From the NCBI RefSeq assembly GCF_002234675.1, contig NC_019866.2, positions 19,637,311 to 19,701,310 on the forward strand: a stretch of DNA of 64,000 nucleotides, written 5' to 3'. The notes under the pieces are model-generated. The model made no database searches. It saw nothing but the letters and a program-made list of their open reading frames with translations, and had not been told where the DNA came from. The position numbers and the translations under genes are program-made. The stretch comes from Oryzias latipes (Eukaryota > Chordata > Actinopteri > Beloniformes > Adrianichthyidae). Below, piece after piece: positions 18,101-28,306 of this stretch; positions within the stretch are counted from its first letter, which is position 1, and the number at the start of each line of letters is the position of its first letter.

Positions 18101-20665
18101 GGTTGTGTTTTGCTGATGTATGTTGACGATCTCTTGCTAGCAGCTCCCACTGCTGAAACCTGCCTTCAGGCGACGAAAGATCTTCTCCTGAAGTTGTGTA
18201 ATTTAGGTTTTAAAGTGTCTAAAAAGAAATTGCAATGTTGCAGAAGAGAAGTCACATTTCTAGGCAGAATTGTTTCTAGCACGGGATCATCAATGTCAAC
18301 GGAGCATAGAATGTCTATTTTGCAGCATAAACGTCCAGAGACAGTCAGAGACATGTTGGCTTTCTTAGGTCTTTGTGGTTACAGTAGACATTTTCTTCCT
18401 TGTTTTGTAGAACGCACTGCCCCCTTGAGGTCAATAATTAAAGAACAGGGTGTAACTAACCTCACCGCCGTGTTAAACTGGACAGCAGAAACGGATGAAA
18501 TTTTTGTCACATTAGTGCAGGACATGGCATGCGCGGCTGTTCTCGCACCACCAGATTATACTCAGCCGTTTTATCTTGATGCTTCTATGACACCCACAGT
18601 TGTTAATGCTGTTCTTTTTCAGAAGAATCAGGGTAGACGGGATGTGCTGATGTATTGTAGCATCTCCCTGGATGCTGTTGAAGCCCGCGCACCGCTTTGT
18701 ACTCGCTATGCTGCAGGGTTAGCAAAAGTCATTCTAAAAACAGCACACATTGTGATGTCGCATCCTTTGATAGTTTTGACAGAACATTCAGTCACATCGT
18801 ATGTTGCGTCATCTTCTTTTACACTGTCATCTTTGAGACAGACGAGGCTCATGAAAACTCTGCCAGCTCCAAATATTCAATATCAACACACGGGGATTAA
18901 CATGTCAGAGGGAATTTCTGTGGACCCTCACTCTTGCTCTGTAGCTGTGGCGAAGGAGCTGCGAACCAGGCCAGACTTGGAGACGAAGCCTCTTCCAGCA
19001 GGAAGAATTTTCTTTACAGATGGTTGCTGTTTCCGCTCCAAAGCTGGACCCCTTCAGGCAGCAGCTGCTGTGGTTGAGTTTTCTGGAGGTAAGTTCATCA
19101 CTTTGACTGCACAAACTTTGACAGTTAAGCCGTCAGCACAGGCAGCAGAAGTTCTGGCCCTGTGCCTGGCCCTTGAAGCTGCATCTGGAGAGCAGGTAAC
19201 AGTATATTCGGACTCTGCTTATGCAGTGTCGGCTGCGTTGTTGGATCTCGCTGCATGGAAAAGGAACTCTTATCTTACAGCGAGAGGGGAGTCCATAGCT
19301 CATAAGGATCTGATGCAGCGGCTGGATCATGCGCTGCAAATGCCTTCCAGAGTGGCGGTGGTCAAAGTTCCGGGTCACAGTAAAGGTAATTCTTTAACAA
19401 CAAAGGGAAATAATGCTGCTGATGTGGCTGCGAAGGCAGCAGCAGGGTACAACCCCACACTTCAAATGGTAAGTGTTTACACACCACCTGAGCTGTTGGA
19501 GAGTCCCACGCATGATGACCTGGTGACCTTGCAATCCAAAACCTCGCCAAAGCAGAGATCCTATTGGCTTCAAAGAGGTGCAGTGAAAACCTCGGATGGA
19601 TTGTGGGTTGGTCCGTATGGCCAGCCTGTGGCACCTGACGGGCCTCTTCTCCAGCAAGTCCTTAAGGAAAGCCATGGCCCGGCGCATTTAGGTCCATCTG
19701 TCATGATGACAAAGCTGTGCATGTGGTGGCATCCCAGGTTACGTGATGTATGTCATGCTTATGTGCAAAACTGTTCAGTTTGTCAGTCCTACAATGTTAG
19801 GCCCACCCTCAAACCTTTGCCAGGAACTTTTGATCCTGCCCCCTGGCCAGGAGCTGAGATTGTGATGGATTTCACTGACATGATCAACTCAGTGCAAGGT
19901 AAGCGGTATTTGCTGGTTATCGTTGATTCCTTTTCAGGATGGCCGGAAGCCTATCCTTGCAAAAAAGAGGACTCCCTCTCCGTGATCAAAGCACTGGTAA
20001 ATCATTACATACCCACACATGGTTTCCCTGCAAAAATTAGATCTGACAATGGGACCCATTTCAATGGTAAGCACCTACAGCAAGTTGAAACATCTTTTGG
20101 TTTGCAACATAAGTTTGGCTGTGTTTACCATCCTTCTTCAAAGGGCTCTGTGGAACGTATGAATCGCACGTTAAAAGAAAAGTTGGCAAAAATATGCACC
20201 TCCACTAAATTAGATTGGGTGACTGCTCTTCCATTAGCTTTGTTGGCTGTCAGACAATCAGTGAATCGCAGAACAGGTTTCTCTCCGTTCGAACTTTTGA
20301 CCGGTAGATTGATGCCAGGTCCCTCGTCGACTATTAGACCTTTAGACGACGCACACTCCCCCAACAGGTCCTTAGTCACATATTGGAAAATGTTGCATGC
20401 TTTCTCATCCGCTTTTTCTGCGCAGATTTGAAAGAAGGACGTGCCCCCAGCTGACCCACCAGGTGCAGACCTAGCTGACTGGACGCACGTTTACGTGAAA
20501 GCGTACAAAAGGAAGTGGTCAGAGCCTAGGTGGACGAGTCCCTATCGTGTTACTGCTCGAACAACGTCTGCTGTGCAGCTGCAAGGCAGACACAAGTGGT
20601 ACCTTTACTCCATGTTAAGACCTTGCCTTTCACAGGAACGTGGACGGGACGCCAGTGAAAACTGA
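15128..20665 (+). pseudogene. retroviral gag-pol, broken by one in-frame stop
   Basis: A single frame runs from ATG 15128 (an upstream GTG at 15101 is also in frame) to TGA at 20429-20431. The same frame then continues to 20665. Order: a basic N-terminus; a PPPY late-domain-like motif (about 15462); an acidic run (about 15895-15930); a capsid-like region (16080-16700); one CCHC knuckle CYNCGALVHWAHAC (about 16888-16929); an atypical segment with H-x-T and H-x-S motifs (17100-17330). Next come reverse transcriptase with YVDD (18119-18130), RNase H (FTDG at about 19015, YSDSAYAV at about 19205), and integrase with its zinc-binding region (CSVC at about 19773). The integrase D, D and E motifs lie near 19868, 20045 and 20152. 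No gag-pol stop codon and no D-[ST]-G protease motif are seen. The stop at 20429 separates the integrase C-terminal domain (WSEPRWTSPYRV). Confidence 0.9.
17060..17340 (+). other. 2H-phosphoesterase-like segment in the protease position of gag-pol
   Basis: Within the gag-pol frame, between the nucleocapsid knuckle and reverse transcriptase, the translation contains ELHCTIYYD (about 17117-17143) and, 62 residues later, PHISLAL (about 17304-17324). Two hydrophobic-flanked H-x-[T/S] motifs are the hallmark of the 2H phosphoesterase superfamily. Usual spacing in known members is nearer 75-90 residues, so this would be a compact version. An aspartic protease active site was not found here or elsewhere in the frame. 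The match rests on motifs only. Confidence 0.45.
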
Positions 20666-20689
20666 ACGGTGCACTGAACTGTTTGTTGT

Positions 20690-20915
20690 TTAAATTTTTT
20701 GCATTCAATTTCTATTTTTCATTTATATTTTTCCATTCAATTTCTATTTTTTCGTTTATAATTTTTCATTTACTTTCTATTTTTACATTTATACATTTAT
20801 ATTTTTATATTCGATTTCTCTTTTTTCCGTTTATATTTTCTATTTTGATTTTCCTTTTTGCGTTCCATTTCAATTTTAACTTTCTACATATATTTTTACT
20901 ATCATTTTATGTTTC
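20690..20915 (+). repeat. T-rich low-complexity tract between pol and env
   Basis: Repeated variants of tttctatttttcattta make a pyrimidine-rich, irregular tandem. The long hydrophobic frame across it is a compositional artefact. Confidence 0.7.
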
Positions 20916-20949
20916 TGTGTTGTCTGCTTTGCCCCTGTCTGTGTTTAAT

Positions 20950-22946
20950 ATGTTTTCTTCCGCTAGTGGACTGGGATTCTCCCAGTCCAAGAGAGGGAGA
21001 TGGACATTAGCAGGCATTAGTTTTGTTTTATTTTAAATATTTCTTGTATGGTTTACCTTTTCTGATGTACAAACCTACAGGCAGACAACTACAGGACATG
21101 ACAGAACCAGGCGCAATACATTTTATGATATCTGGACTTATACCAGGGAAGCTGAACAGTTAATGTGTGGCTCTCTGGCGCCCCCTGTAGCATTCCCTTA
21201 TTTTTGCTACAATTCTAATCAGACCATGGATGTGTTGATTATAGCACCAAAGGGGAATTTTAAACATAATGACGGGGGAACAGCAAGTGAGTGGCAGGGT
21301 TATCATTGGTACATCCGAGGATTGTCAGGGGATGAAGGATGGGGATCTATATTTAGATCCACAGCAGAATCATCTTGGAAGAAAGGTACCTTTGGTTGGA
21401 CATCCCAGGCTCAACAATGGTCCAGAATCATTTCTAATTTTACTGTTTCAGATTCGTTTTTCACTTTCCGTGTTAACACTACTGGTCAACTTTTTCCTAC
21501 ACCAACAAAGGGCTACATCACTTTTTGCTCACGATTACTTATTTGTGCATGGGCAAATGGAAAGGATCCGTGTTGGCAGCTTATGTTCTGCCCAGACTTC
21601 AATGCTACCACCCCCACCCCCGTAAGGACAGTGTCAGGTGTCGGTCCGGCCAGACAGGTTAAAATTATAGAAGGTACTCCTTCTCCAGACAATTGGTTTC
21701 AGGCTATAACCGGTATTAGTGGAGACGCTAATAACTGGTTGTTGATGGTGGAACAGGCAGCTAACACAACCAATGCTGATTGTCTGGTTTGTATGGGCCC
21801 CAGACCTTTATTGAAGGTGGTACCTGCCACTGTTACGCCACAATGTATTGCAGACATCATGGTCAATTCAATTCCTAATAAATTACAATGTAACGACTTA
21901 AATCAGTATTATCCAGTGGTCCCCAGCGAGAAAGGTAAGCCCATTTTTGACAGGAAAGTAGCCAAACAAAATTTTTCATGTTTTGAATTTTCAGAGGATA
22001 AAGGTATTATGTCTTTGGGAAAAATTGATTATGACTGGTGTAATAATATTCAAACCTTCAGTAACTTCAAACCTATTTCCAGAGCTGACCTCTGGATTTG
22101 GTGCGGGACGGATCAGATTTTTGACAGGTTACCTATGAATGCATCAGGACGTTGTGCTTTAATATCACTATTACTCCCTGTGTATGTTCAACCTGTTGCT
22201 TTATCAGATTTCTTAGCTGTGGTGGAACAAAAACACGACTCAAAGCCAACCTGGAGGAAGCGATCAACTCATTGGAATGATGCGGATCCAACTTATATTG
22301 ACGCATTAGGTGTGCCCCGTGGTGTGCCTGATGAATATAAATTAGTCAATCAGGTGGCAGCCGGTTTTGAAAGTATTTTTCTATGGGTAACTCCGAATAA
22401 AAATGTTGATAGAATTAATTACATCCATTATAATGTTCAAAATTAGGAAACTACACTATTGCGGGGTTTGAAGCAAGTCATGAACAGTTAAAGGCCACAT
22501 CACTAATGGCATTCCAAAATAGAATTGCGTTAGACATGTTATTGGCGGAGAAATCTGGAGTTTGTGGTATTTTTGGGGATCAATGTTGTTCTTTTATCCC
22601 CAACAATACACAATCTGATGGAAAATTGACAGTGGCTATTGAAGGTATGCGCACATTGAATAACAAAATGAAGAAACATGCAGGCGTAGATACATCTATG
22701 TGGGGTGACTGGCTCAAAATGTTTGGTCCATGGAAAACTTTAGTCTCATCCGTTCTCGTTGCAGGAGCAGTTTTTTCAGCGATTCTCACACTCTGTGGTT
22801 GTTGTTGTATTCCCTGCCTTAGGACCCTTATGACACGCCTCATAGAGCAGGCTCTGGGAGAAAAGGTTCGGGAGTACGGACAATATGCAATGTTACCTGT
22901 TAGTGATCCCTTTTCACCACCTTGGTTGGGAAATCAGTCTGTGTGA
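20950..22946 (+). pseudogene. retroviral env, two breaks
   Basis: ATG at 20950 opens a basic then hydrophobic leader (WTLAGISFVLF) that meets TAA at 21034-21036. The same frame resumes and is open from 21037 to a stop at 22444-22446. It covers a surface-type subunit with several N-x-[ST] sites and a RKRS furin-type site (about 22254-22266). The frame then changes near 22440, and the transmembrane subunit continues in another frame to 22946. Its features are a heptad-like QNRIALDMLLAEK, the CX6CC motif CGIFGDQCC (22563-22589), a hydrophobic anchor (LVSSVLVAGAVFSAILTL) and a cysteine cluster after it. The CX6CC motif indicates a gamma-type, disulphide-linked Env. As it stands the locus cannot make a complete Env. 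Confidence 0.88.
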
Positions 22947-22984
22947 GTTTGTTCTGTTTAACCTATCTCCATTTTTTCCCTTAA

Positions 22985-23180
22985 TTTTAGGTGTTTTCTT
23001 TTCTTTATAGGAAGTGTTATCTTTGTTGTATTTTTTACCTTTTAACTTTTATATTTTGACTTTTTTTAATTTGAATTTGACTTTTATATTTTCACTTTTT
23101 TAAACTTAAGTTTGACTTTGAATGTTTTATTTTTCCGTACTTTTATATTTTGACTTTTTTAAATTTAAATTTGACTACTA
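22985..23180 (+). repeat. T-rich imperfect tandem downstream of env
   Basis: Units resembling acttttatattttgact and tttttaaatttgaatttg repeat imperfectly. The composition mirrors the T-rich tract upstream of env. No coding function is supported. Confidence 0.65.
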
Positions 23181-23449
23181 TTTCATGTCTTGTTCTTTGT
23201 AAATGCCAATGTGCCAAATATCTAATGAAGCATAAGTATCCTTAGGGATGGTCGCCGATGGAGCACGGGACCGTAGCGAGAATTTTCCCTGTCCAACTGA
23301 ACGTTTATGGTTAATGCAAGCTCTGACAGGTTTTCGCTCCTACACTTATGAATAGATCATTCACACCTTTGAAGGGCACATTGGTTCTGCTAAAGATTGT
23401 GAGGGCTTGAGACCACAGCTGTTCTGATTGCATGATGACTTCGTGAGGT

Positions 23450-23463
23450 CAAGAGAGGGAAAC
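23450..23463 (+). promoter_or_regulatory. candidate polypurine tract
   Basis: The sequence aagagagggaaac lies immediately before the 3' LTR, the standard position for plus-strand primer formation. Confidence 0.65.
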
Positions 23464-24266
23464 TGAAGGAATTTTATATCTTTGTGGTCCTCATTTCTCC
23501 TAGGCTTTTATCTTATCTTTATTTCATTGAAGGTTTTCTTACAGGTTTACTGTGTGAGGTTCCCATACTTTGAATTTCAAAGGGGCTTCCTGAACATTGC
23601 ATATGTAAAGAGGTTGTGATGCTGGAGTTTCAAACTCATCCCCTTCAGGAGAAAACGGTCTTTGATCTTCTGAGGCCATTTGGTTGTAGGTCTGACTTGG
23701 ATCATAAATCAATCATCTCTATCCCTGGGAACCGCCACAGGCATCTGCTCACGTGTGGGGAACAAAGGTGTATTGTCTACTGGATGCTAGAAGGATCCGG
23801 CCACATGGGGGGGACCACCTGATGAGCCATTTGGTTGCGGGACCATGTCAGTCTGGGAGGTGACTTCAGACGCGGGAAACGGATGCTGACTCCTAACATG
23901 GACTGACAGAAGTAGGCAGGCTCCCTGCCAGCCAATCCGAGCGTCCAGAGGAGGAGTCTGGACGCCATGCTGTGTTACGAAGGAGGAGGCTGAAACCGAG
24001 ATGTTAAAACAGCTGGACGGAGGAACTTTCGTTGTTCCCAACAGGCTGACACGTTAAGACGTTTGTAATTTGGCGCTGTGCAAGCTCTGAAACTTTGGGA
24101 AACCGGATATCTGTTATATTTTGTTTTACTCTGTTTTAGAAATATTGTCAGGGAAATAAATGTGTTAATCTTTAATCCGGCCGAGTTCCGTGGTTTCTCC
24201 TTCTCGACTTTATTGAACATGCAACAAGGAAAGTAATCTCAAGGCGACAGATTATTACTTCCAACA
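23464..24266 (+). repeat. 3' LTR of the endogenous retrovirus
   Basis: 803 bp with the same TGAAGGAATTTT start and TTACTTCCAACA end as the 5' LTR, followed by the ggac target duplicate. It is longer than the 5' LTR mainly through the extra 9 bp near 23961. Confidence 0.93.
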
Positions 24267-24839
24267 GGACAGACGAGGATGAGGAAAATCTGATCCATTT
24301 GCGGATGGAGAAAGATAGCCTGTTTGTTTTCAGGCAAGCTCGTGCCGGATGGGAGTAAAGAGACACGTGATCATGATCAGATTTGTCTTTATTTGTTAAT
24401 AAACGGTTAATCGTTGTCATATTGGGGTAAAGGTTTTTGTTGAAAGAGCCAGAGGAGAGGAGGAAAGAGCAAGGAGGGAGGAAGAGCGACCGGAGTGTCT
24501 GTTAAGCTCACTTGAGTTGAAAATATTGTTCAAAAAGTATAATGTTGCCGTTGTTTTTCCAATTTGTTTAATAAATGCATAAACAGAAAATAATTATTTA
24601 CATGTATTATTTAAATCTGAGCCATTTTTAACATTTTCAAAAGGATTTTCAAAAAAGTCAAATGTTCATATTTACAATTTCGTTTTATATGTTAACATTT
24701 ATTTTTATACATGTTAACAATAATTGTGGTCCTCCACAGTTGGAGCTGAAAGGAAAGCAAAAGAGATCTGAAAGAGATTTGTCCTCGCAGACGGACGCCA
24801 TTTTGCTCGTCCTGCATGTTCCTGGTGTCGTCCTGCTGT

Positions 24840-25658
24840 GGCTCAACGTCTGTGGCTCCAAGCAGTGCCTTCGCTGATGCACAGATTGTGCAGGATCGCG
24901 CTGCAGGCAATGATTTTCATTGCTATGGTTGGTTTTACTTCCAGTGCCCCCAGAAATATTGCTCTCCTCCTCATCTTCATCATGCCAAATGCTCTATCCA
25001 CCACAGAGCGTGCCCTGGTTGTAACGGGCCTCAACCACATTCCTCATGGGTTCCCTGTAGGGTGTCAGCAGCGTGATGGGATGTGCAATGCAGAGATGCC
25101 CACCATCACCCAAAAGGATCCTTCAGGTGGGTAATGTTTGATTTACATAAATTGGGCTTTTACGTAGAACCCGTGAATTATGGACTGATCCTTGATTCCC
25201 AACAAAAATATCAATAAATTTGGCATTAGAGTGACAGACTGCATTTGACTGGAATAAAAAAGCTTCCTTTTAAAATAACAAGCTGCATTTTCTTTTAGGG
25301 CCTTTATTCTTATGTGGTAGCCATCGATGCTCCCCACGACTTTTTGGAAGGCGGAAGACCCAGCGAGCTGCTCAAAACCAGAGGTGACTAATGGCAGTTC
25401 ATTCACACTGTGAAGCCGGATGACCCTGCTCATCAGCTGGAGGATGCGGTCTGCCGTCCTGTGGACAACGTCCCTCACAGTGGACCATGGCATGTCAAAA
25501 GCTCTGGCTACCACACCGTAATATGTGCCACACACCAGCCAGAAAAGAAACACCAGGACCTCAGTTTCCTGTGCCCCCCCCAGAGTGAGAGGAACCCCAA
25601 GCTGCTCCACCAGATGAAAATCTCGTGGGGTTTTTTTGCTGGGTTTTTGGATTTTCAT
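24840..25658 (-). pseudogene. HARBI1-like Harbinger transposase relic
   Basis: On the minus strand the frame from about 25658 reads GVPLTLGGAQETEVLVFLFW, then RAFDMPWSTVRDVVHRTADR, VVGSIDGYHIRIK and NAACYFKRKLFYSSQMQ. The D of GSIDG is the first catalytic acidic residue of the PIF/Harbinger DDE nuclease. Beyond a break, LLGDGGH with PITLLTPYREPMRN gives the second. After another frame change RSVVDRAFGMMKMR, with ALEVKPTIAMKIIACSAILH, covers the C-terminal end down to about 24843. At least one stop and one frame change separate these blocks, so it is inactive. It supports calling the surrounding element Harbinger-like. HARBI1 itself is a domesticated host gene; the terminal repeats here argue for a transposon. 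Confidence 0.85.
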
Positions 25659-25667
25659 ATAAATTTT

Positions 25668-26069
25668 TATATCACGGCTGCACGGTGGCGCAGTGGTTAG
25701 CGCTCTTGCCTCACAGCAAGAAGGTCCCCCGGTTCAAGTCCCGGCTGGGGGACATGAAAAACACAACATCAATGGGGGACCTTTCTGTGTGGAGTTTGCA
25801 TGTTCTCCCCGTGTATGCGTGGGTTTTCTCCGGGATCTCCGGCTTCCTCCCACCGTCCAAAAACATGCTTCATAGGTTGATTGGCAACTCTAAATTGTCC
25901 ATAGGTGTGAGTGTGAGAGCGAATGGATGTGTGATTGAGGATATTCTACCCTGCGACAGACTGGCGACCAGTCCAGGGCATCCCTTGCCTTCGCCCAAGT
26001 GGCTGGGATAGGCTCCTGCAACCCCGTGACCCCGAAAGGGAATAAATGGTAATGAAGATGAATGAATGA
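25668..26069 (+). repeat. tRNA-derived teleost repeat with 11-bp target duplication
   Basis: It starts with a tRNA-like head: ggtggcgcagtggttagcgc as A box, and ggttcaagtcc (about 25731) as B box. The body reads tttgcatgttctccccgtg and ctccggcttcctccca, closing with ggctgggataggctcctgca and an aatgaatga tail. The 11-mer atataaatttt occurs on both sides (25657-25667 and 26070-26080), consistent with LINE-assisted insertion. It lies in the transposase region of the Harbinger-like element. Confidence 0.8.
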
Positions 26070-26829
26070 ATATAAATTTTAAAAAATAACTCATAAGCCA
26101 GTGTTGAAAAAGAATGTTAAATTCATACCCAGCAGACTGTGTAACCCTGAGCACAATTAGTAAAGTTTAACTAAAAAAACAACTTTAAGTTTAACTAACA
26201 AGTTGTTCATGTCTGGTCAGGGCATCCAGAGGAAATCTTCTGAGACTTCTGCTTCTCCTCCATGCTGCCCTGTGATGCTGCAGATCTGCTCGTTTTCGGT
26301 TTGATCTCACAGATTCATATTCAAAGCTATTTTCAGTAAGTTAGAAGAGAAAACTACAGAAAAAATTCCTCCTCGCAAGAGCCCGTAAATCGTTCAGCAG
26401 CACAAAAATAAAAAATAAATATTGTCATGGACCAATGACTTGAGGGTTTATTTCTGAGCAAATACATTAAATCTACACCAATGTATTTGTAATTTTATTA
26501 TTTATAAATCAGCCACGTTTTCCATGATCAGAACACAGTAGATTCATAAATAGTCTTCGTAAAATGTTCATATTTATTATGTTTTTACTTTGACAAGAAG
26601 GTGTCATTCTCCGCATTAAATAGAAGTAGTTCGCCTCCAGACCAGGAAGCTTTGTTTTCGTGTCAAGCGCCATATGAAAACACTCGAAAGAGAAAAGTAG
26701 TGAGCACGGGTGTCCGAATTGCTTTGAAAATTCAGAGAACTATAAAGAGAACTATATAGTGCCGCACTATATAGGGTTTTAGTAGTTAGGGATTAGGGTA
26801 GGAATTCGGACACAGCCTGTGTCTTGTTT

Positions 26830-26990
26830 TTTCTCCTACTGTAACTGTATTAAAACAAAAATATATTTCTCTCCCCCATCTTATGACATTTTCAAACATG
26901 TTTGAATGTGCTCCAGGGAGCCACTAGGGCAGCGCTAAAGAGCCGCATGCGGCTCCTGAGCCGTGGGTTCCCAACCCCCGGGTTAGTGGG
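26830..26990. repeat. hAT-type terminal sequence fragment
   Basis: The segment contains ggagccactagggcagcgct, agagccgcatgcggctcctg and gggttcccaacccccggg. Reverse-complemented, this resembles one end of hAT (Charlie-like) elements that begin near a ggttgggaac motif. The other end was not found. Confidence 0.4.
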
Positions 26991-28240
26991 AATTCGGACA
27001 GAGAGCCCTACCGTTTAGCTCTGATGTACTCGACCTGCTTTCAACCCCACTAGCCGCTGACGACTTTCATACAAACCGCGGGAGATCAGAGTAATAGTTT
27101 TTAAAATTTGGTCAGCGTAAATTTATAAACTCTTAAGGCACACAACAAACGAGAAAACACAATGATTACTAAGGCAACTTATCCCAGCTCTGTGCGCCAT
27201 GGTAATGCAGCAGACCGGTCCAACATCAATCTTCTGAGTACTGAACTCTGATTGGTTGACCCCCACCCCCTCCCATCCCCCCTTTTTCCATTACCGGGCA
27301 CAGATCTGTTTTGACACTAATTGCTTGCAAGGAATGTGTCAAATGTCTGAGCGCAGTTGTAGCGCGCTGTAGTTCACGGCAGCAGATTCGCACACGCAGC
27401 AGCAGATTCGAGCAGTTGTAATCGCCGATTTGAGGTTGGAACTCTAAATGAACACATGCAAACGGTAATTTGTCAGTTGTGATTTTATTTGTTGAAACAT
27501 TTATATACACATTGGTAGAAATTGACTTTTTTTTACACGTATACATTAGTTATTTACAAAAGATTTTTACACACAGATGCAGATTTTTGGTGCGCACCTT
27601 CTCACGTTCAAGTTCTCACATCAGATCTACAAGTTTGTCCATTTTGGAACACTATTACCTTCATAGATTGCACCCTATATTTTTTAAATTACATGTATTT
27701 TAATATTTCGGGAACTCATAAATATTTTCGTTCTATTTTATTTTGATATTTGTTATCAGGAAAGAGAAGTGCTTGACGTTTATGGTCATTACTTTGTGAA
27801 AAGTGCTGAGACAACTGAGAGGATACAGCGGCCCTGCGTGTGTGACAAGGTAACTGCATGTCATCGAGTTTTTTTATTTGTTTAATATGTACAGATCCTA
27901 CTACAGTCATCAATAAAAAAAGGTCAGCAATCAGCAGATGTTAGGGTCTAGAAAAATCATCAAAGATGAGAAAAAATCTCGTAAATTTACGAGATTAAAG
28001 TCAAAGTGAGCATACAGAGGAGCAAGTGAACGCCGCGCAGCAGCAGATCGACTAATCTTAATTGAACAGGTGAGCTGAATGTTTATTGACAACGTTCCAA
28101 ATGTTTGGAAGCTCATTTGTTTGATTTACGATTTATTAACATTTTATTTATTGACAGGTCTTTTGCAGAATCTCTGCAACCGTTGATGAAGCCATCGGTG
28201 TCCCTGCAGCTGTCCACTTCAATCCTTTCTTCCTCCACCA
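26990..28240. other. unassigned AT-rich sequence with a 22-bp palindrome
   Basis: No gene is supported. A short run of C-rich sequence (about 27260-27290) and a perfect palindrome centred on aatctcgtaaatttacgagatt's middle (27975-27996) are the only notable structures. Confidence 0.4.
27975..27996. repeat. 22-bp perfect palindrome (CTCGTAAATTTACGAG core)
   Basis: The 16-bp core ctcgtaaatttacgag is flanked by matching aat/att. The same 16-bp core recurs at 28809-28824. Confidence 0.85.
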
Positions 28241-28306
28241 AAGACAAGATCTCTATGGTTCTGTATCTTGCAATTGTTCAATAAAAAAAAAAAGACAAGA
28301 TCTCTA
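28240..28306 (+). mobile_element. miniature retroposed tail with 15-bp target duplication
   Basis: aagacaagatctcta occurs at 28241-28255 and again at 28292-28306. Between them (28256-28291) are only about 36 bases: a 3' end containing caattgttcaataaa and a run of A. An AATAAA signal, A-tail and long flanking duplicate are the signature of LINE-machinery retroposition with extreme 5' truncation. Confidence 0.8.

Larger units (their letters stand above)
13488..24266 (+). mobile_element. endogenous retrovirus, gamma-type, near full length
   Basis: A 10.8 kb provirus has two LTRs, a gag-pol frame and an env, all on the plus strand. A 4-bp target duplication (ggac, 13484-13487 and 24267-24270) flanks it. 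The LTRs differ by roughly ten substitutions and one 9-bp indel by eye, so the insertion is fairly recent. A single-knuckle nucleocapsid, YVDD reverse transcriptase and CX6CC transmembrane Env place it with gammaretrovirus-like or related fish elements. It is not intact: a stop breaks pol near its end, a stop lies in the env leader, and env loses frame before the transmembrane part. It sits inside a Harbinger-like transposon. Confidence 0.93.
12939..26815. mobile_element. Harbinger-like DNA transposon split by a retrovirus and a SINE-like repeat
   Basis: The left end (ctgtgtccgaatttccgccc, with ctatatagtgca further in) and the right end (reverse complement ctgtgtccgaattcctaccc, with ctatatagtgcggc further in) are inverted repeats of at least 15 bp plus matching subterminal blocks. 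Inside, on the minus strand, lies a HARBI1-type transposase relic (24840-25658). A possible accessory-protein exon is at the left (ATG 13183), and a charged tail reading GDEDEEN-like residues then RQARAGWE is at the right of the retrovirus. Removing the retrovirus (13488-24266) and the tRNA-derived repeat (25668-26069) leaves roughly 2.7 kb, a normal size for a two-gene Harbinger. The 3-bp target duplication could not be read. Confidence 0.65.

Noticed and set aside
20683..21036. Hydrophobic 117-codon frame that looks like a membrane protein
   Set aside because: It is a translation of a T-rich low-complexity tract. Only its last part, from 20950, is relevant as the env leader.
25680..25755. 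Functional tRNA gene
   Set aside because: The A and B boxes belong to the tRNA-like head of a dispersed repeat with an 11-bp target duplication; no cloverleaf with proper anticodon arm was confirmed.
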